Shown here: positions 21,301-31,474 of the stretch, one piece after another | Layout of the letters: each line of letters starts with the position of its first letter | How positions within the stretch are numbered: position 1 is the stretch's first letter | Assembly (NCBI GenBank): GCA_037447605.1 | Contig: CM074805.1 | Span: 5,013,608 to 5,077,607, forward strand | Length of the DNA: 64,000 nucleotides | Reading direction: 5' to 3' | DNA from: Zygnema circumcarinatum | Lineage: Eukaryota > Streptophyta > Zygnematophyceae > Zygnematales > Zygnemataceae | Position numbers and translations under genes: made by a program | Notes under the pieces: generated by a model | What the model was told of the DNA's origin: nothing | The model's input: only the letters and a program-made list of their open reading frames with translations | Databases searched by the model: none

Positions 21301-22940
21301 ATGCCATTGGAGGGCTGGTTGGGGGTGAAAGTAAATTTGATTTTTGGCGCATTGTTTCACAATGCACTGCCAGGCTGCCCGACAATAAACCCCGTTACGT
21401 AATGGTACGTTTTTTTCCATTTCGTGGGACATGCCAGAGTATGTGAAAGTGCCTTCTTTAGAGGACGATAAAGTCCAAAACATGTGTGTTCTGCAGACAT
21501 CGAACGCAGAAATGTTGCGAATTAGTCCCAACCCTGCCTGCAGCCTCACCCTGAACCCCGACGTTGCGCGCTGGCCCTTAACCCTGCTTCCACGTGGCGG
21601 GCGCGGATTGGCGCAGGGCGTGGGGTACCCTCTGGACGTGGTCGTGTGCAGCGCGCTCGGGGCGGACATGTACGACTGCGTCTACCCCACTCGCACCGCG
21701 CGCTTCGGGACCGCTCTCGTGCCGCATGTGAGAGGACTGGGAGGGGTAGAGGGAGGGGTAGAGAGAGTAAGGGTGGGGGGGAAGCTGGGGGAAGGGGGGG
21801 ATACTGGGGGTGGTGTTGAGTAGGCGGTATCTGCACACTACAGTACTACTGTTGAGTGCTTGCTCGTCGTTTTGTGCTGTATGTAAAGATACATAAGAAA
21901 ATTAAACGGCGACGACGACAGGAGCAGTGGTGGCGACTGCTTTGTCTTTGGTCCAGCTCTGGACCCACTTTTTAATGCGGTGCTGTTTAACCACTTCCCC
22001 ATAAGCACACTCGTTGCTACTTTTGCGATTATTGAAACCCGTTATCTATGCAGGGTATGCTGAAGCTGAAGCAGGCGGCCATGGCGGAGGACTTTCGGCC
22101 CATTGATGAAAATTGCCCCTGCATGGTACGTTGCATTGGTAACATGTGCATGATGAACATATCCATATGCGATAACAAAATTGTATTGTCTACATTGAGC
22201 ATGCGATACGTGCTGCGCACACTATTGTAATCCGACATGCAGACATCTTCATCGATTTACTTTGTGAGCTGATTCAGGTCTGTCGAAGATATACCCGAGC
22301 CTATCTGCACTCCCTGGTGTCAAAAGATCCCATCGGCTCCCATCTTGTGTCGTATCACAACATTGCCTATATGATGCAGGTAGGGCCCTGACGTCCACTT
22401 GAACGAAAGTTGATCTCATGTGCTTTAGTTTCAGTTCAGTTCCAGTTGAGCTTGCCACTGACACCAGAAGGTGGAGCTGTGAGGGTTGACAGCTTGGCCA
22501 GGGCATAAGGGACTCCATAACAGAGAACCGATTCAGCGAGTACCGTCCACTTTCCTTTCGCCTTGTTCGGTTTGTCGTTGAGGGCCTCTCTGCCATTTCC
22601 TTGTGAAGGCGTCAGTTGGATGCTTGTGTAGCTCAGAGATCTCTGCATCAATCATTCAATTTTGTTTTTTTTCCGAAGCTGATGATCGAGGGGGGCGCAT
22701 GATTTGCAGATTTGTGTGCGACTTTTTGCAAAAGCAGGTAAGCCTCTTGAGGCAGCTTTGCAAGACCGCGCCTGCTCCTCCCGCGCATGTCGGTCAGTTC
22801 TGAATACAGTGATTGTTGGGTGCTGTGGGCAGTTCCCTCGGGGAGATGTTCCGTTGTGGGTGCGGGAAGCCATGGAGGCGGCCGACATCGACATAAAGAG
22901 CGTCTGTGCAGCGCTTCCTGCGGAGAGCTGCGCTGCATAA
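18341..22940 (+). CDS. TGT: Queuine tRNA-ribosyltransferase (tRNA-guanine transglycosylase), catalytic subunit
   Basis: Exchanges guanine 34 of GUN-anticodon tRNAs for queuine. Exons: 18341-18517, 19216-19309, 19551-19729, 19885-19935, 20083-20139, 20258-20378, 20642-20708, 20992-21033, 21299-21404, 21617-21727, 22054-22125, 22278-22379, (about 22639 or 22679)-22737, 22833-22940. Landmarks are [35 protein letters not shown] with a catalytic Asp, [38 protein letters not shown] with the nucleophile Asp, and the zinc site CPCMVC with a later His in SYHN. The end [21 protein letters not shown] fits the family. The first 53 residues before MALRFE are Ser/Arg/Pro-rich and may target an organelle. 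The penultimate exon does not splice cleanly: the best reading [18 protein letters not shown] needs one more G in the G6 run at 22690-22695 or a poorly matching exon start, and about ten residues expected before it are missing. Confidence 0.93.
19042..19080. repeat. Short inverted repeat in intron 1 of TGT
   Basis: Arms of 17 bp at 19042-19058 and 19064-19080 (TGGTTTCTAATTTACCT and its complement with one mismatch) flank a 5-base loop, so the RNA could fold as a tight hairpin. Confidence 0.75.
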
Positions 22941-23613
22941 GAGGTCCTCTGCAATGGAGAGATCTGTTCGTGCGCCTTGCCGCCCTGCTCAGCAGTGGTA
23001 GTGGCTGCAGTCACTACCTATAGGTGTACGCTGGATGTTGGGTGAAATAGGAACTAAAAGGAAGAGCGTTGTGCAGGGAGGTTGTAGCTACGATTGGTTA
23101 CTGAAACGTGCCTTATGTTGCTGTCAGTGTATTTCCAATGAGCACCTCATTGCTACACATTACACTTCCTGCGGCCAGATCTGGCAAGAGCACCGCGCCC
23201 CGGTTTCGCATGTTCGCACGCGGTGCCATGCAAATGGGAGTGGCTCGGTCCTCCAGCTCGAGACCGGGGGCGGGGGAGGAGCGTTTTCAAGCGTTTTCTA
23301 TCCTGGCGCGTATGGCATGGCATGGCATGGCATGGCATGGCATGGCATGGCAGTCGGCACATGCCCCGTCGCATCGCACGATGGAACACATCGAGACATG
23401 GCATGTACCTGGAGCCTACAAAGGGCCTTATCCCTTTTCCTGCGAATCAATCACAAACAACACAGAGGACAGGAAAACAAGCCCCAACACAAGCTCCAAC
23501 ACACGGGCCCTCCGGCAGACAACAGCGGCACATGAAGCGAGCCTTGTCACATCCTCTCAATTCCAAATTGGAAGAACGGCCCGAATTCACACAGAAAAGG
23601 CACTCAACACAGA
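22941..23613. other. Short convergent intergenic region
   Basis: The 3' ends of TGT (+) and the OCP3-like gene (-) face each other here. Apart from the ATGGC repeat nothing gene-like was seen. Confidence 0.6.
23311..23352 (+). repeat. ATGGC pentanucleotide repeat
   Basis: About eight tandem copies of ATGGC lie in the convergent intergenic region. Confidence 0.95.
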
Positions 23614-26600
23614 CTACTCCCGCTTCCATCCGGGGCGAACCGGATCAATGGCAGCGAAGCCTTGGGTCAACGACTTTGGTCGGTCCTGCTCGCGCTTTTC
23701 ACTGAACCACTCCAAAATACGGCGTCTCGGCACATGTGTCAGCTCCACGAGATTCTGCACCATGGCTCCCTGCAAGCCCGCGGTCCAAACAACAGTCATC
23801 AGCGCAGACACTCGCTGGTGCAGCCCCCCTCTTCTCTTCCCAGTCCACGTGGTCTTCCGTTTACTTGAAAGCAGAAAGAAAGATGTGTCTGCTTTGATTT
23901 GTACAGACGCTTTCATGGAAACCAGAAAACGCAAGGAAAGGGGAAGGCGTTGAGAGATTGAAATGTCGAGGAGCACTCACGGTGGGATAGCGACTGCTTT
24001 CATAAATTTTCTCAAAGGTCGCAATATGCTCCTTTCGCAGCCGCTTCCTTCCATGCCATTCGCGTTGCAGGTTGGGATTCCATGGTCCAGACTTTGCCAC
24101 CTGGTCCAAACTCGAATCCTCCTCCTCCTCTAGTTCTGCATTTTTTGTTTTCCGTCCACTATCATCACTATCTAACCGAGCGCCCTGCTTAATGGCCTCC
24201 CCCGTCTCATCCTCTTCCAAGCCGAGGTCCAAATCTTCAAGTCCAGGGGGAGGGTTGGCCAAGAATGCCAACACATCACGTCGATCAAGCTTCGATTCTC
24301 CAACAAGCGCACGGATCTGCACACCATTTAGGATAAGCAGGAGTCACAGTTGTAAGTGAACCTCCATCTAGCATCATGGAGACTGACCATGAATGACCTG
24401 GCAACACCAAGACCATTTTCGCTTTCATTTTCATTTATCGGAGTTAACGAAAGCGGATAGAGCATCATACTGGCTTACATTCACATTCCTCCGACCGAGT
24501 TTGACTGCCTTTGCAAGCTTGCGGAGCTGCCAGCGCGCTAAATGCACCCGCCTCCTAGTGTCATCCTCTTCTTCCACCTGCTCTGCTGGTGCTGACGCAT
24601 TGATTTTTCCTTCCTCCCTCTCACTTTGCTGCCTTGCCATCTCCGTGGAAGGTCCTGCCGTTGCTGACGATAATGTCATTCCTTCTGCTGCAAATGATCG
24701 TTCTGATTTTGCGGACAGTGATGTTGCGGCTGCTGCTGATGATGTTGCCAATGCTGCCGCTCCTACAGCAAGTGTACTTGCTGCTTCCACTACTTCTTTG
24801 ACTCCTTTCCACTCGTTTCCCTTCCTCCCACCCTCTCCATCCCTGCTGCTGAGCTCTGTGACCTTCAACCCGTCTTGGCCTCGGCCACTTACTCCCTCAC
24901 TCGCTTCACTACCACTTCTCTCCTGCTCACCCATCTCCAATACAATCGCCTCCTCATCCTCCTCGTCCACATCCTCCGCTACCACATCCTCCTCGTCCTC
25001 TTCCTCGACCTCCTCCTCATCCTCCTCCTCCCCATTCAATTCATCGTCCTCATCCATAATCTCTCGCAAAAATGCTGCTGTGGTCTCCAAATCATTCTGC
25101 TCCAGTTCCAAAAGCTTCAACAGACCTAATCCACGCTCCCCGTCCTCCTCACAAAATTCCAATATCCCGTCAACAACTTCCAGAGCTAGCTGCATTTCCT
25201 CTCCCTCCACTTCCACCTCACCTCCCTCCTCCACCTTCCCCTCCTCTGCCGCCGCATTCATCTCCTCCAAGTGATGCAGAAGGCCACTCATTCTCTTCAC
25301 AATATTCTCCGTTTTCCTCGTCCACTCCAGCTCCTTTCCGACAATCATCAAAGCCTCTCCTCCCTGCTTCTTCCTCTCCTTCATTTTCAAGAACAGCTTA
25401 TCAAAAACAAGTGCTGCAACAGCTATATCCTCAACGTTGTAATCCTCCACCTCGAAGTCCTCGTTCTCCTCCTCCAAATCACTAAGGACCTCAGTCTTTC
25501 CTTCATTTTCCAAGATACTCAGTTCCAACTCGCTCTCTACCTGGCTTCCAAGCTGCTCCTCTTTTCCCCCGGCTTCCACCTTCACATCGATCACATCCTC
25601 AAAATTTTCGCCTTCCGCATCACTTTCGTCTTCTTCATCTCCTGCCTCCATGATCTGTTCCAATACGCTTCTTGATGCTTCCAAGTCTTTCAAGTCCACA
25701 CCAAGCGCACGGAGAAGGTCGTCTCCTGTCCCTTGTTTCTGCTTCTCTCTCCCGTCATACACAATCTCCACTTGCTCAAGCACTTTCAACGCAATTTGAA
25801 TCACACCTTCGTCAATCTCAAAAGGTCCGGCACTCTCACTCTCCTCGTGCTCTTCATCTGCTTCCTCCTCGTCTTGCAGAAAGAACTTGACATATGAGGC
25901 CGCATTCTCCACTGCCTTCAACTTTTTTGCTGTCCACCTCAGCTCTGACAAAGGCCCATTTTTTGCCGCATTTGCACCTTCTTTCACTACTTCGAGCATC
26001 TGTCCTTGCAAAGCAGCAAGGACATCCCTTGCGCGCCGGAGCTCGGCTTCGTCGAAATCGTCAAGGCTCACGTCAACATCTTCTAACTCATCTTCCGACT
26101 CCTCAAAAAGTGAAAAAAAATCCTCCTCATCTTCATCACCACTGAGACCGGCTGCAATCGCAGATGGGTCATCCTTTTCTCCTTCCACTTCTTCCTCGTC
26201 TTCTGCTTCCAAATCGCTGTCAGAATCAGCATCAAGGGCCCTTTTCCCGCCTGCTGCTACCAAAGCTGCATTCAGCTCTCGCTCAAACACCAGCATCTCC
26301 TCCTCTGTGAGTTCAGCATCCATGTCAATGTCTTCTTCACCTAAATCTTTCGCAAGCTGCTTGAACAAAGCATTCAAAGCTTTGTCTGACATTTCCTCGC
26401 TATCCTCGTCATCATCCTCCACTTCGTCTCGCCGCTTCTTTCCCTTCTGCAGCGACTGGGATACTTTATCAGATACCCTAATTAATCACCCTATATTCAA
26501 AACGCAAAGCAAAAGTAACCAAAATTATTAAAACACGCCCTAGACCAAAAGGATGATTTCAATTCCACTTACACGCAGTCGCCTCGGAACCGCCGATTGC

Positions 26601-26896
26601 ATTTCTCCAGAGCTCTCGGCCGTTGCAGCAACGGGCTGCTGACGTCTGAGGCCCACTACACGCAAGCCTCCCTCACTTTTGGTGCCGAAGACGTCAAGGA
26701 CGAACGAGAATTTTCCTCCTGCAATACTGCTCCTACAAAAGACGTCAAATCGAGCACCTGGACTGCAGACTTTGACGCTTCTGGTGCCGCTCTTTGCAAA
26801 CAATTGGACCGGAAGCAGCGAGCAAGAGCTCGCCCTGTCAGCGCAGGAGCCATAGCTGACTCGCAGCGCCGCTCCGCGCTGCAGCGAGAAGGCCAT
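23614..26896 (-). CDS. OCP3: OCP3-like homeodomain protein with a very large acidic middle
   Basis: Four exons on the minus strand close in phase: 26896-26573, 26446-24479, 24316-23981, 23769-23614, giving 927 residues. Residues 1-108 are Arg/Ser/Ala-rich with few acids, like a transit peptide. Residues 109 to about 740 come from one exon and are extremely rich in Glu and Asp with coiled-coil character. The C-terminus has a basic WQLRKLAKAVKLGRR segment, then DRRDVLAFLANPPP, and a homeodomain starting near GRKRLRKEHIATFEKIYE and running through LVELTHVPRRRILEWFSEKR, where WFSEKR stands for the recognition-helix WFxNRR. This order matches OVEREXPRESSOR OF CATIONIC PEROXIDASE 3 of land plants, which is far shorter because it lacks most of the acidic part. 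Work on land plants has placed OCP3 in nucleus or plastid; the N-terminus here favours a plastid or dual form. Family call moderately sure. Confidence 0.8.
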
Positions 26897-27201
26897 GGCG
26901 GGGGCAGCTCCGCTTGTTGCTGCTGCTGCGAGGAGGGGTTTTGAGTGCTTCTTTGCTCCTGCGACACCGAAATGGCCCTCAGCTCGCTAGTCAGTCAGTC
27001 AGTCACCATGTCTCAAGCCCTGCGCCAGTCAGCCAGCCAGCCAGCCTCCCTCCCGCACCCGTACGGCCGCTGACTGACTGCGGCACTCGCACGCAGCCGC
27101 CAGTACGGCCGCTCCGCGACGCGGACTGACTGTACTGTACGGCCGGCGAGCGGCGGACGTCGGGCGGGCCCGCAAAGGCGAGGGCGCAGCGCAGGGCCGC
27201 C
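26897..27201. promoter_or_regulatory. Compact bidirectional promoter between OCP3-like and LpxB-like genes
   Basis: Start codons point away from each other with 305 bp between. GTACGGCCG-type motifs occur at 27061, 27103 and 27137, and CAGTCAGT and CAGCCAGC microrepeats at 26990-27045. No clear TATA box was seen. Confidence 0.55.
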
Positions 27202-30200
27202 ATGGCCACGGCGCTCGCGTGCTCGGCCTCCTCCTCCTCCGCCTTTGCCTTTGCCTCGCCGCCCGCCCTCGCCCTCGCAGGTGTGTCCCGTGGCCGCGGC
27301 CTCCGGAAGGCCCTCCGCCCCGCGCGTGCGTGCTGCGGCGGGGGGGAGTGCGCCCATGCAGGGGGGAAGGTGCAGGCGGACGGCCATGGCCGCTGGAGTG
27401 GGCGTGGGCCGTGCTTCGCGTATGGACCACTGCGCCGTGGGCTTGTGGGTCTTCACAGAATTGCATCACCGACGATGGGAGCATTTCCTGGCGGTAATGC
27501 TGTCAGTCTCGCTCATTTTATAGTTTAGCCACGCTTTCTGCAGACCTGCTGTAGTATGATCAAATAAACTACATTTTCGATATATGGTTAGTGCATCTGG
27601 ATCCGGCCGGCCTTTCTCCTTCTTCTCCTCCCACTGCGCGTCTCCCTCGTCTCACCCTCTCCCTTCCGTTCCCACACCTCGCAGAAAACTCGCCTCGGAA
27701 ATATCTCCGCGCGCCGGGCAGAGTCCTCGCCCGGCGCGGCCTGAGGGCAGTGCGCTCCGGCCCGCGGGGCGAGGGCGCGGCGGGCCCTCCCCCTCTCTCG
27801 GCCCTGGACCTGGACGTGGCGGTGCTGTCGAACGGCCCCGGGGAGGTCGCGGCGTGGGTGCGGCCGGTCGCGCGCGCTCTGCGGCGCCGCTTCGGGGAGG
27901 ACCGCGCGCAGCTGCGCATCTCGGTGCGGGCTCGCTCTGCGGTCGGGGCTGGCTGGGGCTGCTGGGGGGGAGGGTCGGGCTCTTGGACGCCCCTTTACAG
28001 AGAGAAGCGTGTGCGGCGTTCTCTGCTGTTGCAGGTCATCTTGGCGCCGTGTCCGCACGCATCCGGCCGAGAATTTGAACTCGTTCGCTCATTTCCGGAG
28101 GTGGACCGATGCCAGGTCCGCATCCTGTTTCTGATTTATTACCGCAAGAGTGTTTATCTCAGTTATTTGCCCGTAATTAAGCTGGAATTGTTCAAAAAGA
28201 GTCGGTATACTTATTGATCTCATGACTTCTTGCAGGCTCCCGCTGCTTTTTCTCGGCTACTTTTTTTCGGCAAAACAGCAGAAAACTGGGATTGGCGGAA
28301 GCGTGGCGTGTGCATTTTTCTGGGAGGAGATCAATTCAATGCCGTAAGTTGTTGTTTTTGTTCGTTCGTCTTTATCCAGCGTTGTAGAACGTGGTCTATA
28401 CCAGATCTAAAGTGTGAAGCCAGCCAGTTATGCTTATGCCAGCATTGGTTCCTGCACTTAATGCATGCATGGGTGTGGGACGACTTTGAATAATGCTTTG
28501 GAGTTGTTATTGCAGTTGGTCGTTTCAAAATGGCTCAACTTTCGAGTTATTGTTTATGCGGAGGAGGCTGCGCGATGGATCAGGTGGAGAGTTCAATCCC
28601 CTTTTTTGGAGTTGCCTCACATGCATGGGATGCATGCCAGCTCCAGACTTGCTAGGATGGATGCATGTCCGTCTCCTCCCTTCTCCGACCTTTTCCCCCT
28701 CCCTCCTTCTCAGTGTCACCTTCCTTCCGCGCCTCTCCGTCTCGGGATGCGCCACGTGGCAGATTTGCAGACCTCTACGCCCTCCGAAGCGCCGCTTTGT
28801 TGGAAGGTCTGCCCGCGGCCTCGCGCGCCACGTGTCAAGTTGTCGGAGACCTCTTTGCAGATGCTATTGCGGACGAGGGCCCCAATGAGAGGAGGGAGAC
28901 GTTGGGAGAGGCGGGTGATGAAGGCGACGGCTGCTGCGCCCCCGCGAAAACTCATGTCGTTGGCCTCCTCCCCGGCTCAAAGGTATGCTCACACAAACTA
29001 CGCCATTTATTCGGAGTCTTTTTGCATAGCATTAAATGCACGAAGCCTGGCCTTTCGTGTATCTGTGTAAAGGCATCGACTATGGTGTGAAGCTGCAAAA
29101 ATGACAAAATGTTTAATATCATTTTTCAATATTCGCACTGCCTTGATTAACAGTTGTTTTATTGGGTTTTGGTCGATTCAGAATGTAAAACTTATTCTTG
29201 GAGTACCTTTTCTTATGGCGGTTGCTGACGCCCTTCGCAAACGGTGATTTTGCACACCCTAAAGGACGAGCTTTAAGGAAATTAAAAACAAATCAGTAAA
29301 GAAGGTTGATCTGGCCATGGCTGCCCTTCGTCAGATGCTCGATGGAAGCACAACCATCGCGGGAACGAAACCGAAACCTGAATGAAAGCTAGATGTCTCC
29401 TGCGGGTGGGGCAGGGCAGGATGAACGAAAAAGTGCAATTCGTCCTTCTCATGGCGCCTACTGTTGATCTGGCAGAGTTGCAGATCCATGCATCTCCTTC
29501 CAGTAATCCTGTAATAAAGCGGCTGGGCTGGGCCATGGGAACGGTCTTTCCGAGGGAATCTGTGAAGGGAGAAAAGGGACTGGAAGGAGTGCTGGTGACA
29601 GAGGAGGAGACGGAGATTGAACTGTGGCGGAGATTTCCTCCGTATAGTCTTTTGCAGCAATGCAGCATGTGCATTACCACGGTGGGATTTTTCTCCCCGG
29701 GCTTTCTGCCTGTCCCGCTCCATGTTGCTTTCGGTTTTTCCTTTCCTCAGTCTCCCAAGGCCTACCGATATCTCCTTCCTATCTGCCGCCGCTTCCTCCT
29801 ACCTGCTCATCCTGGTTTTCTCGCCCCCTCCTCTCTGCTTGCGTGCCACTGTCCTTCTTGTTAATCGGCAGGAAGGACAGTGAGAGAGGAAGCGTTGTTC
29901 ACCAGTGGAAGGAGCAATGTCATAGAAAAGTCTATGCCGATGCCATGTTTTTGCTGCTTTGTGCTGAGGTGGCAGATTGGAACAAACACAGCTGAGCTGG
30001 GATGTCTGGGGGTCCCAATGGTGGTGGTTCTCCCCACCCAGAGGCTGGAGGTTGGTGGCGCAAGGCCTTTCTTTCTCTTTCCGATGCACGATTCCGATAC
30101 CACACGGAAAAGCTTTATTTTTTAAGTAGTTCTGCCTTTCTTGTGCCCAACGTAACCTGGTTTGGGGTTTTGGGGTTCGGCATACGCAGGTTTTCAGAGG

Positions 30201-30740
30201 GGCCACAGGAGGTCTTTTGGGGCTGCTCGCGAGTGCTCCTGGCTGGCTTGGAGATGTCGTGACGCGACAAGTGAATGCGTCCTTGTTGCGTTCCTCGGGC
30301 CACTTAGCGTGGCCGAACAGGTCAGCTGCAGCACAGTGAGGAACGGGAGGAGAGGGTAGCTGCATGTGATGAGGCTCTCTCCCTCTCCATCTCCCACTTC
30401 CTCCCCCCTCCCCCTTCCCCCCTTCCCCCCTTCCCCCCTTCCCCCTCACCTCTCCCATTTCTTTCTCTCTCGCTCTCTCTCTCTCTCACTCTCTCACGCA
30501 CACACAAATCCAAGTTTCAAAGTTGGATGCAGATGGGCAGGCAAGGAGGTGGTGCCAGAGCTGGTGGGGCGCATCACTCCTGACGAAGTGGCGGCGGTGG
30601 TGGAGGGGTACCTGGCGAGGCCCGAGGCGCTGGCGGCCATGCGCGAGCAGCTTTTGGCGCTCAGTCAGGCGGGGGCGCGCGGGGGCGCGGCAGAGGCCAT
30701 CGCGGCGCAGGTGCAGAGGCTGGCCCTCGACCCGCCGTGA
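27202..30740 (+). CDS. Cyanobacterial-type LpxB-related (GT19-like) protein, plastid-targeted
   Basis: Eleven exons splice in phase to 510 residues: 27202-27280, 27685-27923, 28035-28115, 28236-28343, 28516-28583, 28763-28982, 29182-29243, 29420-29681, 29976-30050, 30190-30320, 30533-30740. The first exon is a short Ala/Ser-rich leader and the second is Arg-rich, as in transit peptides. The body reads DVAVLSNGPGEVAAWVRPVARALR, split here as DVAVLSNGPGEV and AAWVRPVARAL, then LAPCPHASG, FFGKTAENWDWRKRG, IFLGGDQF, VYAEEAARW, VVGDLF, GLLPGSK, GTNTAELGCLGVPMVVVLPTQ, LAWPN and AGKEVVPELVG. I recognise this series from cyanobacterial proteins annotated as related to lipid-A-disaccharide synthase. 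The SNGPGE opening differs from true LpxB (SAGEPSGD), so the substrate is probably not lipid A and I give no function. Plastid endosymbiont origin is a reasonable inference. Confidence 0.85.
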
Positions 30741-30850
30741 CGTCATATGCCGTGTGGCGTGGGCCTGGGCGGCACTCTGCAAGGCGTTCTCTGCGCGGGT
30801 GACGGCCCTCCCTCCCTCCCTCGGCAGGGCAGGACGCTGCCTCGTCCAAG

Positions 30851-31026
30851 CAGCGCCTCGTCTGCTGTGGAACGTTGGCTTGCCTTTGACAGACGTTTTG
30901 GCGACGGCATTCTCTGAGCAGATGCACTTTTTCCACTACAGCGCCTCGTCTGCTGTGGAACGTTGGCTTGCCTCTGACAGACGTTTTGGCGACGGCATTC
31001 TCTGAGCAGATGCACTTTTTCCACTA
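30851..31026 (+). repeat. 88-bp perfect-type tandem duplication
   Basis: Units 30851-30938 and 30939-31026 begin CAGCGCCTCGTCTGCTG and differ at one base (TTTGACAG versus CTCTGACAG region). They lie about 110 bp after the LpxB-like stop codon, so probably in its 3' UTR or in flanking DNA. Confidence 0.95.
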
Positions 31027-31474
31027 CAGATCATTCGACATGACGAGCATGCCTTGTTTCACTAGGGTGAGATACATACTTTGGAATACAGAAGGCATTG
31101 CATGAGTCATTAGAGGTAGGCGGACAACCGTTGCATGCGGTGTCCTTTACTTTCTTTGGAGGAGGCATCCCGAAGGCCGATGTAAACAGTGCGAGTTTAC
31201 TTCCAGTGCAATGCAACTCAATCAGACTCCAACTCTGCCCAACTTCTCGACCCTCGTACGCTACTAAAAATGGCATAAAACCAGACGTAAAAAGCGAGCT
31301 CGTATGGACTCAAAACCATGCACCATCCTATCCTGCTTACTACTGCTGCTTGCTCCGCCATCGCGTCAGCGCAGGGATGGGACCTTCGTGCTCTGAATCA
31401 CAAACGAGCTCCGCGCTCTACTGCGAAGAAAGCTTTGCGTGTAAGCCTCCCACGCGCACCACTCGTCTGAAGTC
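31027..31474. other. Convergent intergenic region, no gene seen
   Basis: DNA between the 3' ends of the LpxB-like gene and ACX4. No coding or structural signal was recognised. Confidence 0.6.

Noticed and set aside
24393-25274. Ser/Thr-rich 293-residue + strand open frame
   Set aside because: It is antisense to the acidic exon of the OCP3-like gene; Glu/Asp codons read as Ser/Leu/Pro codons on the other strand.
28665-29090. Single-exon reading of a 141-residue protein
   Set aside because: The part from 28763 to 28982 is an exon of the LpxB-like gene; the ends of the frame are intron sequence.
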